Numbered from the stretch's first letter, positions 1 to 8,469 are shown. The stretch: DNA of 64,000 bases from Aliiroseovarius sp. M344 (GCF_025140835.1 NZ_CP081153.1:868001-932000), one strand, 5' to 3'. The notes: generated by a model from the letters alone, not told the origin. Program-made: numbers and translations.

Positions 1-2
1 GC

Positions 3-377
3 GGGCTAGCCGGCTTTCGCAACTGGCACCAGATCCCGTTTCTGAACGCTCTGCCTGACCGCAAGGGCGGCACCACCGGCACACTCCAGTCGCATTTCTT
101 CGCGGACGGGAACTATGTCGCCGTCACCGGCTGGCCTAACATGCAAATGACCGTGACCGGTGACGGCTGGCTGGGAATCGCGCCCGCCGGGCAGAAGATC
201 ACCATGAAGAGCCTCGATTTCTGGCGCATCGAAGGCGACCGCATCCGCGAAAACTGGGTGTTGGTGGACTTGCTGGACGTCTATGCCCAGCTGGGCGTAG
301 ATGTGTTTGCCCGGTTGCGTGAGTTCAACAAAGCGCGCGTTCCGGGCCGCATACCATTCCCGATAGGAGCCGCCTGA
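3..377 (+). CDS. SnoaL-like (NTF2-fold) ester cyclase family protein, 5'-truncated by the window edge
   Basis: The open frame runs in from the window edge with no stop and ends at TGA 375-377, so the N-terminus is missing. About 124 residues are visible. The string FRNWHQIPF, the stretch GDGWLGI, and the ending LDFWRIEGDRIRENWVLVD are typical of SnoaL-like polyketide-cyclase or ester-cyclase proteins of the NTF2 fold, which usually act on small organic substrates without a cofactor. The next gene starts inside its stop codon, so it belongs to the eight-gene operon that follows. A second, longer SnoaL-like protein lies at 2154. The family call is fairly secure; the substrate is unknown. Confidence 0.75.
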   Translation, partial: GLAGFRNWHQIPFLNALPDRKGGTTGTLQSHFFADGNYVAVTGWPNMQMTVTGDGWLGIAPAGQKITMKSLDFWRIEGDRIRENWVLVDLLDVYAQLGVDVFARLREFNKARVPGRIPFPIGAA

Positions 378-1141
378 TGTCTCTTCCCACGACCCCATCC
401 TTCCGCCTTGATGGCAAACGCGCGCTGGTCGCGGGCGCAAGCTCCGGCATCGGTCTGGCTTGTGCTGCGGCCTTAGGTGAGGCCGGGGCCGAGGTCACAC
501 TGGCCGCCCGACGCACTGAAGTGCTGAACGATTTGGTTGATGAAATGATAGCTGCGGGCATGTCCGCCTCCGCCTTGCCCTTGGATGTGGCAGACGTGGC
601 GGGAACCCAAGCGGCCATCGCAAACGATGGGCCATTCGACATCCTTTTGAACTCTGCCGGGCTGGCCCGCCACAGCCCGGCCAACGAGACGAAAGAAGAT
701 GATTTTGATGCGGTCGCAAACCTGAACGTCAAAGGGGCTTATTTCCTGACGCAGGCGGTCGCCAAAGGTTTGGTTGCAGCAGGCAAACCCGGCAGCCTGA
801 TCAATATCTCATCGCAGATGGCACATGTGGGCGGGCTGGATCGCGCGGTCTATTGTGCCACCAAGCACGCAGTTGAAGGGTTCACTAAGGCGATGGCAAT
901 CGAATGGGGCAAGTCGGGCATCCGCGTCAACACAATCTGCCCAACCTTCATTCTGACCGATCTGACACGCTCGACCTTCGAGCAACCTGATAAGCGCTCG
1001 TGGATCGAAGACAAGATCAAGCTTGGCCGCGTCGGCGAGGTCGAGGACATCATGGGCGCAGTGGTATTCTTGGCCTCAGAGGCGTCTTCCCTTGTGACAG
1101 GCACGGCCCTGATGATCGACGGCGGGTGGACAGCGGAATGA
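377..1141 (+). CDS. SDR family NAD(P)-dependent oxidoreductase
   Basis: A 254-residue classical short-chain dehydrogenase/reductase. The Rossmann motif GASSGIG is at residues 20-26, LNSAG (the NNAG position) at 91-95, and the catalytic set is S145/S146, Y159 and K163 in the YxxxK context. The C-terminus has VTGTALMIDGGWTAE, usual for the FabG-like branch. It should oxidise or reduce an alcohol/carbonyl in the cytoplasm. The ATG overlaps the stop of the upstream SnoaL gene by one base, and its own stop overlaps the start of the LacI gene, so translation is probably coupled. Substrate cannot be read from sequence; the neighbours suggest a catabolic step. Confidence 0.9.
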   Translation: MSLPTTPSFRLDGKRALVAGASSGIGLACAAALGEAGAEVTLAARRTEVLNDLVDEMIAAGMSASALPLDVADVAGTQAAIANDGPFDILLNSAGLARHSPANETKEDDFDAVANLNVKGAYFLTQAVAKGLVAAGKPGSLINISSQMAHVGGLDRAVYCATKHAVEGFTKAMAIEWGKSGIRVNTICPTFILTDLTRSTFEQPDKRSWIEDKIKLGRVGEVEDIMGAVVFLASEASSLVTGTALMIDGGWTAE

Positions 1142-2157
1142 GCACAACCAAGGTCACATCTCAACAAGTTGCTGAACGTGCTGGCGTCAGCCAATCGGCA
1201 GTTAGCCGGGTGTTCACGCCCGGCGCTTCGGCGTCAAAAAAGACTGTCGAGAAAGTTCGCAAAGCGGCTGCCGAACTGGGGTATCGTCCCAACGTTCTGG
1301 CACGCGCCATGGTGTCTGGCAAAAGCCGGATCATCGGGCTGGTCGTGGCATATCTGGAAAACCAGTTTTACCCAGAAGCACTTGAGAAACTGTCAAACGA
1401 ATTGCAGCAACGCGGCTATCACGTACTGATTTTTCTGGCCGAACAAACCGCTGGAAACATTGACGATGTCGTCGAGGAAATCCTTGATTATCAAGTTGAT
1501 GGAATCATAGCGGCCTCGGTTGCCATGTCCTCCGACTTGTCTGAACGATGCCGGGCAGCGGGCGTGCCGATGGTGCTATTCAATCGTAGCCAAGATGACC
1601 CGAACATGTCCGCTGTGACCTCAGACAACTATGCCGGTGGGCGCAAAATTGCAGAGTTTCTTCTGGCCGCCGGACACCGAAAAATCGGCCATATCGCCGG
1701 ATGGGAAGGCGCCTCGACCCAACGTGATCGCGAGGCTGGGTTCATCTCTGCTTTGGCCGAAGCGGGTGTCGCCCTGCATTCCCGCGCCACTGGTGACTTC
1801 ACCATGGAAAAGGCTGCCGAGGCCACCCGCAAGATGTTCGCAACAGATCCGCCCAAAGCCGTTTTCGTCGCCAACGACCACATGGCCTTGGCCGTTATGG
1901 ACACGTTACGGTTCGAGTTGGGGTTGAAAGTGCCCGAGGATGTATCGGTCGTCGGCTTCGATGACGTACCAGCCGCTGGCTGGCCTGCCTATAACCTCAC
2001 AACCGTACGCCAGCCCGCCAATCGCATGGTGGCCGACACGGTCGAAATTCTGCTCGACCAGATCGAAAACAAAAGCGACGAACCACGCCGCATCGCCATT
2101 GATGGGCCTTTGATCCTGCGCGGATCAGCCCGCATTCCAGAAGGATGGACCGCATGA
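1138..2157 (+). CDS. LacI family transcriptional regulator of the upstream catabolic operon
   Basis: A 339-residue LacI/GalR regulator. The N-terminal helix-turn-helix includes VAERAGVSQSAVSRVF, followed by the hinge helix region ELGYRPNVLARAM and then a periplasmic-binding-protein-like sensor domain ending in VSVVGFDDVP and LTTVRQP. The ATG overlaps the SDR stop as ATGA; the in-frame upstream extension was rejected because it lies inside the SDR gene. Being embedded in the operon, it probably controls that operon and responds to a substrate or intermediate. It is similar in layout to the second LacI regulator at 30962, but no matching operator was found near it; its main promoter is likely outside the window. 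Confidence 0.92.
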   Translation: MSTTKVTSQQVAERAGVSQSAVSRVFTPGASASKKTVEKVRKAAAELGYRPNVLARAMVSGKSRIIGLVVAYLENQFYPEALEKLSNELQQRGYHVLIFLAEQTAGNIDDVVEEILDYQVDGIIAASVAMSSDLSERCRAAGVPMVLFNRSQDDPNMSAVTSDNYAGGRKIAEFLLAAGHRKIGHIAGWEGASTQRDREAGFISALAEAGVALHSRATGDFTMEKAAEATRKMFATDPPKAVFVANDHMALAVMDTLRFELGLKVPEDVSVVGFDDVPAAGWPAYNLTTVRQPANRMVADTVEILLDQIENKSDEPRRIAIDGPLILRGSARIPEGWTA

Positions 2158-3128
2158 AGGGATTTTCAAACCGGTGGAAAGATTTCCCCGACTATATCAT
2201 CGGCATTACCAAGGAGATCTGGGAAGAACGGGGGGTCGGAACCCTTAACCAGTATTATGCGCCGGATATCCCCGTGCGCTCGCCCATGGGCATCAGTCAG
2301 GGCAACCAATCGGTTATTGCCGCGACAATGGCCACGATAAACGAATTCCCTGACCGCGAATTACGAGCTGAAGATGTCATTTGGTCTGATCATCCCGAAT
2401 ACGGGCTTTTGTCATCGCATAGATTAATTACCTCTGCCACGCATACGCGAGACGGCCAGTTTGGCCCTGCATCCGGTAAACAATGGACAGTGCGCGTCAT
2501 CGCGGATTGTGCTGCGAAAAATGACACGATCTATGATGAGTGGCTGGTTCGAGATTATGGCGGGATCGTGCGCCAACTGGGCATGGACCCGGCGGAATAT
2601 GCCGCGAATCTGATTTCAGCCGAAGGTGGTCCGGATCATGCCAATCCAGTGTTTCTGCCAGAGAACGACATAGCGGGCGACTATGCTGGACGGGGTAATG
2701 ACAACGAATGGGGCCAGCGATATGCCGACCTTCTTGCCCGAATTATGGACCACGATTTCAACTGTATTTATTCGGAATATGACCGTGCAGTGATTGGGGA
2801 ATATGCGGGTGCGAAGAACGCACTTGGATGGGCGCAATGTCTGGAGTTTTGGGTAGGACTCCGATCCTCTTTCCCGCATGCTGAATTTCGTGTCCATCAC
2901 CAGATCGGAATGGATGCCGATATGCTTAGCCCGCGCGCAGCACTGCGCTGGTCGCTGGATGGCACTCATGATGGTTGGGGCAGTTTTGGAAAACCAACCG
3001 GCAAACGCGTCCATGTTTTTGGTATGAGCCACGCCGAGTTTGGCCCGTGGGGTCTGCGCCGAGAATGTGCACTGTACGACGAAATTGCAATCTGGAAGCA
3101 GATCCTGATGCAGACGGGGGCGTGCTAG
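2154..3128 (+). CDS. Tandem SnoaL-like domain protein
   Basis: About 324 residues, roughly twice the usual SnoaL length, and readable as two NTF2-fold halves. The first covers residues about 5-150 (IWEERGVGTLNQYYAPDIPVRSP, then a hydrophilic YDEWLVRDYGGI), the second about 180-320 (ending HVFGMSHAEFGPWGLRRE). The start at 2154 was chosen because it overlaps the LacI stop as ATGA and has AGAAGGA about seven bases upstream; an ATG nine bases earlier sits on that ribosome site. The role is probably a cofactor-free isomerisation, cyclisation or hydration in the pathway of this operon. Function is inferred from the family only. Confidence 0.8.
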   Translation: MKGFSNRWKDFPDYIIGITKEIWEERGVGTLNQYYAPDIPVRSPMGISQGNQSVIAATMATINEFPDRELRAEDVIWSDHPEYGLLSSHRLITSATHTRDGQFGPASGKQWTVRVIADCAAKNDTIYDEWLVRDYGGIVRQLGMDPAEYAANLISAEGGPDHANPVFLPENDIAGDYAGRGNDNEWGQRYADLLARIMDHDFNCIYSEYDRAVIGEYAGAKNALGWAQCLEFWVGLRSSFPHAEFRVHHQIGMDADMLSPRAALRWSLDGTHDGWGSFGKPTGKRVHVFGMSHAEFGPWGLRRECALYDEIAIWKQILMQTGAC

Positions 3129-3245
3129 ATGACGCTGCGACGCTCATATCTTGACGCAAGCCAGTCGTTGCGCAGGTTCCATACCTATCGTGCATCATTG
3201 CGAGCACGGCGTTTGAACAACCGTCCCCCCGGAGGGTGGGTTTGA
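3129..3245 (+). CDS. Possible 38-residue ORF between the SnoaL and cupin genes
   Basis: An ATG begins at the base after the upstream stop and the frame stays open for 38 codons, ending GGWV-stop. The peptide is basic and arginine-rich, with no signal peptide or known motif. No clear ribosome site is visible, and it ends inside the hairpin before the cupin gene. It could be a leader-type peptide or simply an open frame by chance; the sequence gives little support either way. Confidence 0.2.
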   Translation: MTLRRSYLDASQSLRRFHTYRASLRARRLNNRPPGGWV

Positions 3246-3259
3246 CTCAAACAAACCCA
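3237..3259 (+). promoter_or_regulatory. Inverted repeat in the leader of the cupin gene
   Basis: TGGGTTTG at 3237-3244 pairs with CAAACCCA at 3252-3259 around a seven-base loop. It sits in the only sizeable intergenic gap (about 150 bases) of the operon, directly before the ribosome site AAAGGAG of the cupin gene. There is no T-tract. It could be an operator, an mRNA processing or stability element, or a weak attenuator. Confidence 0.35.
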
Positions 3260-3278
3260 AACCAAAGGAGATTAGACA

Positions 3279-4241
3279 ATGACAAATATCGAAAACCGCA
3301 TCGTTCGTTACGGCGATCTGAAGCCCTGTAAAACCGCCTTCATCGACGCCCACACGCCGGGGTCGGATCAAAAGGAAAACTTCACGATCATCGGTGGGGG
3401 TGTGTCTGAAAGCCCCGATCAGCATGTGCATATTGCCGACCAGATCGGGTTCAACATCGGGGCGGCTGGCCAGCCGCCGCGCGTCCGCAACTCGTTGCAT
3501 GATCACAACACGGCTGAGGTGTTTTTTGTGCTCAAGGGCAAGTGGCGGTTCTTCTGGGGCCGTTGGGGAAACGCAGGCGAAGTAACGTTGGAAGAGGGTG
3601 ACATTTTCAACATCCCCACCGGCATATTCCGCGGATTTGAGAACATTGGCACGGATTACGGGATGATCATGGCCGTTCTTGGTGGCGACGATGCCGGCGG
3701 TGGCGTGCATTGGGCCCCTCAGGTGATCGAAGATGCCGCTGACCACGGCCTCGTGCTGGGCGAAAACGGTGTGCTTTATGATAGCAAAAAGGGCGATGAG
3801 TTGCCCCACAACGTCAACCCGATGCCTTTGATGTCAGACGAGGAACTGGCCAAACGCGGTGAGCCGACCACAGCGGACGTCCTGCCAAATCACGTTGCTC
3901 GCTATTGGGACCTGATGGCATTGTCTGACGCCCAACCTGCTAAGGTGATTGGCGCTGATGCGATCTTGCGCGACCGCCCCGGTTTCGAGGTGGATTTCCT
4001 GTCACGCAATTCCATCTCGGCTGACGCGCACACCCACGACCAGAACACCGTTTTGATGCCTGTTCGCGGGCATTGGAAAGTCAGTATCCAAGGGGAAGAA
4101 AGCGTTCTGAACCCAGGCGACACCTGCCTGATCAAAGCAGGCGAGGCGCATTCCGTCACGCCGTCTATGACGGGCGAAGCCAGCCTTTATCGTATCCGCG
4201 CAACGGACGACCCAGCTGGCCTGACCGGTTCGGTAGAATAA
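3279..4241 (+). CDS. Two-cupin domain protein (gentisate-dioxygenase-like fold)
   Basis: A 320-residue bicupin. The first cupin has LHDHNTAEVFFVLKG at about residues 70-85, with the second motif GDIFNIPTGIFRGFEN near 108-123. The second cupin has DAHTHDQNTVLMPVRGHW near 250-267 and GDTCLIKAGEAHSV near 283-296. Both keep histidines and an acidic residue suited to binding Fe or another divalent metal. Such proteins act as dioxygenases, isomerases or lyases. AAAGGAG lies before the ATG. It precedes the MetE-like gene by 20 bases in the same operon. Whether it is a ring-cleaving dioxygenase or an isomerase cannot be settled from sequence. Confidence 0.82.
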   Translation: MTNIENRIVRYGDLKPCKTAFIDAHTPGSDQKENFTIIGGGVSESPDQHVHIADQIGFNIGAAGQPPRVRNSLHDHNTAEVFFVLKGKWRFFWGRWGNAGEVTLEEGDIFNIPTGIFRGFENIGTDYGMIMAVLGGDDAGGGVHWAPQVIEDAADHGLVLGENGVLYDSKKGDELPHNVNPMPLMSDEELAKRGEPTTADVLPNHVARYWDLMALSDAQPAKVIGADAILRDRPGFEVDFLSRNSISADAHTHDQNTVLMPVRGHWKVSIQGEESVLNPGDTCLIKAGEAHSVTPSMTGEASLYRIRATDDPAGLTGSVE

Positions 4242-4261
4242 TCAAAGGGAGAGAGCCCACT

Positions 4262-5386
4262 ATGACCAAGATTAAGACAACTCATGTGGGCTCTTTGCCA
4301 CGCACTCAGGACGTGGTGGATTTCATTTTCGCGCGCGAGAACGAAAAGCCCTTTGATCAGGCCGATTTTGACGCTTGCATGACATCTGCGGTTTCAGAGA
4401 CTGTGCGCAAGCAGGTCGAGGCAGGCATCGACATCGTCTCTGACGGCGAGACCTCGAAAATCTCGTATGCGACTTATGTTAAAGACCGTTATACGGGTTT
4501 TGATGGCGACAGCCCCCGCAATGCCCCGGCGGACCTGAAGATGTTTCCGGGATTCCTGAAACGACTTGCCGATGATGGTGGGACACCCAAATATGCCCGT
4601 CCGATGTGCGTGGGCGAGGTAAAGTCGAAGGGGCAAGGCGAGCTTGAAAAGGACATCGCGAACCTTAAGGCGGCAATGGCCGAACACGGTGCAGAACGTG
4701 GCTTCATGAACGCCGCCAGCCCCGGTGTAATCTCTCTGTTTTTGCAAAACGACCACTACAAATCGCGCGAGGCTTATCTAGCCGCGCTGGCTGATGCAAT
4801 GAAAGCGGAATACGAAACGATCGTGGCCGCAGGGCTGGATCTGCAACTCGATTGTCCCGACCTTGCCCTGTCGCGTCACATGCTCTTCACCGACCTTTCT
4901 GATGACGAGTTCATCAAGGTGGCAAACATGCATGTCGAGGCGTTGAACCACGCGCTTTCCGACGTGCCTGCCGATAAGGTGCGCGTCCATATTTGTTGGG
5001 GCAATTACGAGGGGCCGCATTGCTGTGACATCCCGATGTCGAAGATGTTCGACACACTGATGGCGACGAAATCGCGCTATGTGCTGTTTGAAACCTCGAA
5101 CCCGCGTCACGGGCATGAATGGACAACCTTCCGCGATCGCAAGGCGGAAATACCTGACAACAAGGTTCTGGTGCCCGGCGTTGTCGACACCACCACCAAT
5201 TTCGTGGAGCATCCCGAGTTGGTCGCGCAACGTATTGAACGATTTGTTGATATTGTTGGGTCAGACCGCGTGATCGCAGGGTCTGACTGTGGCTTTGGCA
5301 CTTTTGCGGGTTTTGGCGCCGTCGACCCCGACATCGCATACGCCAAGCTTTCGGCCCTGTCCGAAGGCGCGGCTCTGGTCAGATGA
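4262..5386 (+). CDS. Cobalamin-independent methionine synthase-like (MetE C-terminal family) protein
   Basis: About 374 residues, matching the stand-alone catalytic barrel of the MetE/UROD superfamily and not full MetE (about 750). It begins IKTTHVGSLPR. The zinc ligands are recognisable: HICWGNYEG with a Cys near residue 244, and GSDCGFGTFAG with a Cys near 342. Relatives include epoxyalkane:coenzyme M transferase and many uncharacterised alkyl transferases or lyases acting on thiols. The start was placed at 4262 after AAAGGGAGAG; the upstream extension overlaps the cupin gene. Its stop overlaps the hydrolase start. In this operon it more likely handles a methylated or thiol-linked catabolite than makes methionine. 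Confidence 0.85.
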   Translation: MTKIKTTHVGSLPRTQDVVDFIFARENEKPFDQADFDACMTSAVSETVRKQVEAGIDIVSDGETSKISYATYVKDRYTGFDGDSPRNAPADLKMFPGFLKRLADDGGTPKYARPMCVGEVKSKGQGELEKDIANLKAAMAEHGAERGFMNAASPGVISLFLQNDHYKSREAYLAALADAMKAEYETIVAAGLDLQLDCPDLALSRHMLFTDLSDDEFIKVANMHVEALNHALSDVPADKVRVHICWGNYEGPHCCDIPMSKMFDTLMATKSRYVLFETSNPRHGHEWTTFRDRKAEIPDNKVLVPGVVDTTTNFVEHPELVAQRIERFVDIVGSDRVIAGSDCGFGTFAGFGAVDPDIAYAKLSALSEGAALVR

Positions 5387-6075
5387 CTCCACTGGTCTTG
5401 CTTCCCGGAATGATGTGCGATGCGCGGCTTTTCGGCCCGCAGATTGCCGCGTTTTCTGGTCGCAGGGCGCTGATTTACGCACCAATATCAGAGCGCTCCA
5501 GCATCGAAGAGCTTGCGTCTGACATTCTTGCCGATGCCCCGCGGCGTTTTGCGTTGGCAGGCCTTTCGATGGGTGGGATCGTTGCGATGGAAATCTTGAA
5601 ACAGGCACCGGATCGTATCGAAAGGATTGCACTTCTCGACACCAACCCTTTGGCGGAACAAGAGCAGATGAAGGCCCGCCGGCTTCCCCAGATGCTGGCG
5701 GTCAAACAAGGTAAATTAGCCGCAATCATGCGCGATGAAATGAAACCAAACTACCTGAGCGACGGACCGCGTCGCGGCGAAGTCCTTGATCTATGCATGG
5801 ATATGGCGCTCGACCTCGGCCCGCATGTGTTTCTGAACCAATCTCGCGCGCTGATGGACCGACATGACCAAACCGATACCTTGCGCAAGGCAAACCTTCC
5901 GGCGCTTGTTTTGTGCGGGGCGCACGATACGCTGTGCCCCGTTTCTCGTCATGAGCTGATGGCCGATCTGATTCCCGGCGCACGACTGGAGGTCATTGAT
6001 GGCGCGGGGCATTTACCCACTTTGGAACAACCTGAAAAAACCAATGCAGCGCTTGCCCGTTGGCTGGAGGATTAA
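5383..6075 (+). CDS. Alpha/beta hydrolase
   Basis: A 230-residue alpha/beta-hydrolase-fold protein. The nucleophile elbow GLSMGG has Ser near residue 62; the acid is probably in CGAHDTLCP near 181; the catalytic His is in GAGHLPTLEQPE near 209. It is likely a cytoplasmic esterase, thioesterase or C-C bond hydrolase. The ATG overlaps the previous stop (ATGA), and the following RraA gene begins right after its TAA, so it is tightly coupled to both. Substrate unknown. Confidence 0.87.
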   Translation: MTPLVLLPGMMCDARLFGPQIAAFSGRRALIYAPISERSSIEELASDILADAPRRFALAGLSMGGIVAMEILKQAPDRIERIALLDTNPLAEQEQMKARRLPQMLAVKQGKLAAIMRDEMKPNYLSDGPRRGEVLDLCMDMALDLGPHVFLNQSRALMDRHDQTDTLRKANLPALVLCGAHDTLCPVSRHELMADLIPGARLEVIDGAGHLPTLEQPEKTNAALARWLED

Positions 6076-6771
6076 ATGGACGACACGCTTCTGACCCTGC
6101 TGCAGAAGGTCGACACGCCGACCGTGTGTAACGCCATCGAGGTGGCACAAGGCAAGCGTGGGTTCAACGCCTTCACGCGCGGCACTATGCTGGCGTCGCA
6201 CCCCGATGGACCCGCAATGGTCGGCTATGCCCGCACAGCCAAGATCGCGGCCGTGGCCCCACCTGATGAACCGCCTGAAACCATCAAAGCCCGGCGCATG
6301 GACTATTACCGTCACATGGCTGAAGGTCCGCGCCCAGCCATTACGGTTGTGGAAGATATCGATTTTCCACATTGCATTGGCGCCTATTGGGGTGAGATCA
6401 ACACGACGGTTCATAAAGGTTTCGGCGTGTGCGGGGCGCTGACCAATGGTGTGATGCGCGATCTGGGTGACCTACCTGATAATTTCCCGGTCGTGGCCGG
6501 GTCCATCGGTCCCAGTCATGGTTTTGTGCATGTGAAAGAGATCGGCATGCCGGTGACGGTGTTCGGTCTGACCGTTGCCGATGGAGATCTGGTCCACGCT
6601 GACCGGCACGGCGCACTTGTCATTCCACCAGAGGTGCTGGCTAATTTGGAAAGCGCAATTCGTAAACTGCTTGAAACCGAACAGCTTGTGCTTGAGCCCG
6701 CGCGCAAGGACGGATTTGATTTCGACGCATTCGAGGCCGCTTGGGCTGCATTTGAGGCCGCGCGAACGTAA
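6076..6771 (+). CDS. RraA family protein (HMG/CHA aldolase-like, 'dimethylmenaquinone methyltransferase' family)
   Basis: A 231-residue RraA-fold protein. The hallmark segment GVMRDLGDL (the RD pair that binds Mg2+ and substrate) is followed by GFVHVKEIGMPV and the conserved GDLVHADRHGALVIP. Outside gammaproteobacterial RraA, most members with this core are metal-dependent aldolases splitting 4-hydroxy-4-methyl-2-oxoglutarate-type acids, or oxaloacetate decarboxylases. As the last gene of the operon it would fit a final retro-aldol cleavage to pyruvate-type products. The automated name 'methyltransferase' used for this family should not be trusted. Confidence 0.85.
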   Translation: MDDTLLTLLQKVDTPTVCNAIEVAQGKRGFNAFTRGTMLASHPDGPAMVGYARTAKIAAVAPPDEPPETIKARRMDYYRHMAEGPRPAITVVEDIDFPHCIGAYWGEINTTVHKGFGVCGALTNGVMRDLGDLPDNFPVVAGSIGPSHGFVHVKEIGMPVTVFGLTVADGDLVHADRHGALVIPPEVLANLESAIRKLLETEQLVLEPARKDGFDFDAFEAAWAAFEAART

Positions 6772-7234
6772 CGGTTCCCATGTGCGTTGTAATCAACATT
6801 TGGATGGTTTTCGACTAAACTTCGCAATGTGGCGCTTTGCGTTCCCACGGGTTTCGCATTGCGCGTACCCACTACGCGCGCTCAGACAGCATGTTTTTCA
6901 GCACGTCAGAAGTTCATACTGATTGCGGCATTCATCATAATGGGCTCATTGCAGCCATCGGAGTCATTTCAGCATCCGCCTGAATTGAGTTTACGTGGTT
7001 GCCATGGACCGGCCCTTAGCTGTCACCCATCGTGTCAAGGCACGCCGCATAGCAGCTTCACCGAACCGGCCAATTGCTGCGCCCGCGAGGGGGAGACCCA
7101 TGTGAATTCACGCAATGCGGAGCAGAGCCGCCGTCCAGAGTATCAAATGCAGGCCCGGTCCAGCTTGGCGCGATCGGTCCTTGAAAGCTTTGTTCTCAAG
7201 CGCGAGCTTCCAGACCACACAGACAGGCGATCGG
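6772..7234. other. Intergenic stretch between the RraA gene and phhB
   Basis: No convincing gene is visible. The longest plus-strand frame here (from 6829) runs into phhB in antisense, has no ribosome site and has a composition unlike its neighbours. No tRNA, terminator with a T-tract, or repeat was recognised. It opens a roughly 3 kb region of low coding density. Confidence 0.5.
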
Positions 7235-7567
7235 CTACGAAAGGTCCGATTGATAGCTTGCAGCGGTCGAAGCGTCCGCAAGTGCGTCCATTTTCTTAGC
7301 CAGCTTAATATCCAGATTCGTTAGACCGTCGGCATCGTGTGTCGCCAAAGTGACGTCGACAGTTCGATAGACATTGAGCCATTCAGGGTGATGGTTCCAC
7401 TTTTCACACCAAATCGCTACACGGGACATCCAGCCCCAAGCCTCTACAAAATTAGGGAAGATATATACCTTCCGGATTGCATCACGGTCCGAGACCGCTC
7501 CCCAACCGACTTCTCCCAACTGGATGAGATGTTCCTGACGCTCTTCGGGTGTCAAAATATCTGCCAT
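7235..7567 (-). CDS. phhB: 4a-hydroxytetrahydrobiopterin dehydratase (pterin-4a-carbinolamine dehydratase)
   Basis: About 110 residues, the normal size of this family. The active-site region EKWNHHPEWLNVY supplies the paired histidines; WGWMSRVAIW precedes it and VDVTLATHDADGLTNLD follows. It dehydrates 4a-hydroxytetrahydropterin so that the cofactor of aromatic amino-acid hydroxylases can be recycled. The start at 7567 (MADILT) was chosen for GGAGGAAAGC just upstream. A short C-terminal tail after KKMDALAD is not part of the core. It stands alone here, with no phenylalanine hydroxylase beside it. Confidence 0.9.
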   Translation of the reverse strand: MADILTPEERQEHLIQLGEVGWGAVSDRDAIRKVYIFPNFVEAWGWMSRVAIWCEKWNHHPEWLNVYRTVDVTLATHDADGLTNLDIKLAKKMDALADASTAASYQSDLS

Positions 7568-7781
7568 TTTCAGCTTTCCTCCGCTCCAAAGAGTATAACT
7601 TGTCGAACAGCCGACGGAAATCTGTATCCGCTCCGGGCTATTTCCAGCCATTCGCTACGCATTACAGCATGGATCACAAGGCAAGCCAAAGCAGCCATTG
7701 TTCTCGATGCAAAACAGGCGTGATTCAACCATCTGTCCTCAAAATTCAACAACTACAATGAGTTGTTAGTATGGTGTCCCC

Positions 7782-7979
7782 CTAGTACCTGATTGCAGCT
7801 AACAACCGGCCGAGCATGCTCAGCGTCTTTTGCGCATGTGCCTTGTCTTCGAACAGGAGCTTGCGGATTCCTTCTTCCTTCTCGGTTACCAAATCAATTT
7901 CGATTTCAACAAGCTCCCGTTCGCACATGTCCTTCTTTATTTGCCACTTCTCAAGTGCAACCAAATTTTGCTTGCACAT
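7782..7979 (-). CDS. Hypothetical small protein, 65 residues
   Basis: A 65-codon minus-strand frame rich in Glu, Lys and Leu, likely helical or coiled-coil, ending LLAAIRY. An AAGGA lies only three bases from the ATG, which is a poor ribosome site. It sits between phhB and the decayed methylase/DUF5681 remnants and may be the tail of another degraded gene. No family recognised. Confidence 0.3.
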   Translation of the reverse strand: MCKQNLVALEKWQIKKDMCERELVEIEIDLVTEKEEGIRKLLFEDKAHAQKTLSMLGRLLAAIRY

Positions 7980-8138
7980 GAGTCCTTAAGCGCGAGCCTC
8001 TCAGGTTCTGAAGCCAATTCTGACCTGATCGGGGTGGGGCAGAGGGGGGTGGTAAGTCTGCAATCCCCAACTCCTCCCGTCGTCCTAGTTCCTCTTCCCA
8101 CTCGACTTTTTAGGTGATTTCGGATTGAATCCAAGCTT

Positions 8139-8469
8139 CTACGAACTACTTTTTTTCATGCTCCGTTGTCCCCAAGAGTTCCGCAAACGAACGCTGAGCT
8201 CTGTGCTGCCCATGACCGCATTAACTTCCAAAGCGCGCATTAATGCTTGCGCCATTGGCACCGTCACATTTCGGTTATTTTCACGCACCGTGATGTCGCA
8301 ACAAACCTCGCCCAAAATATTCCCCTTGATGCGTTCTTCATTGAGCTTAGGCTGTTTGTTCTTCGAACCAAGTGGCAGCCCCGAGGGCATAGCCGGACTG
8401 CCCGGGTTAGAAACGGGTTTTGGTCGGAGGTTTGCCGTATCCCGCATCATAATCCGCGGCCCGATACAT
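8139..8469 (-). pseudogene. DUF5681 domain protein, decayed by a nonsense codon and frameshifts
   Basis: Pieces of a DUF5681 protein can be read in order across different frames on the minus strand. DYDAGYGKPPTKTRF is followed by an in-frame TAA (8407-8409) where a lysine of the family's KPGQSGNP motif is expected. The frame then shifts, giving LGSKNKQPKLNEERIKG and ITVRENNRNVTVPMAQALMRALEVNAV. A second shift is needed to read GQHRAQRSFAELLG before the stop at 8146-8148. DUF5681 genes commonly follow prophage-type DNA methyltransferases, and the remnant of one lies directly upstream. The gene cannot make a normal product. Confidence 0.75.

Noticed and set aside
6076..6771. Menaquinone methyltransferase or RNase E regulator role for the RraA-like protein
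   Set aside because: The fold carries the metal/substrate motif of RraA-like aldolases, and the operon is catabolic; the methyltransferase name is a database carry-over.
6829..7299. 156-codon plus-strand frame upstream of and over phhB
   Set aside because: No ribosome site, unusual composition, and its end is antisense to phhB.
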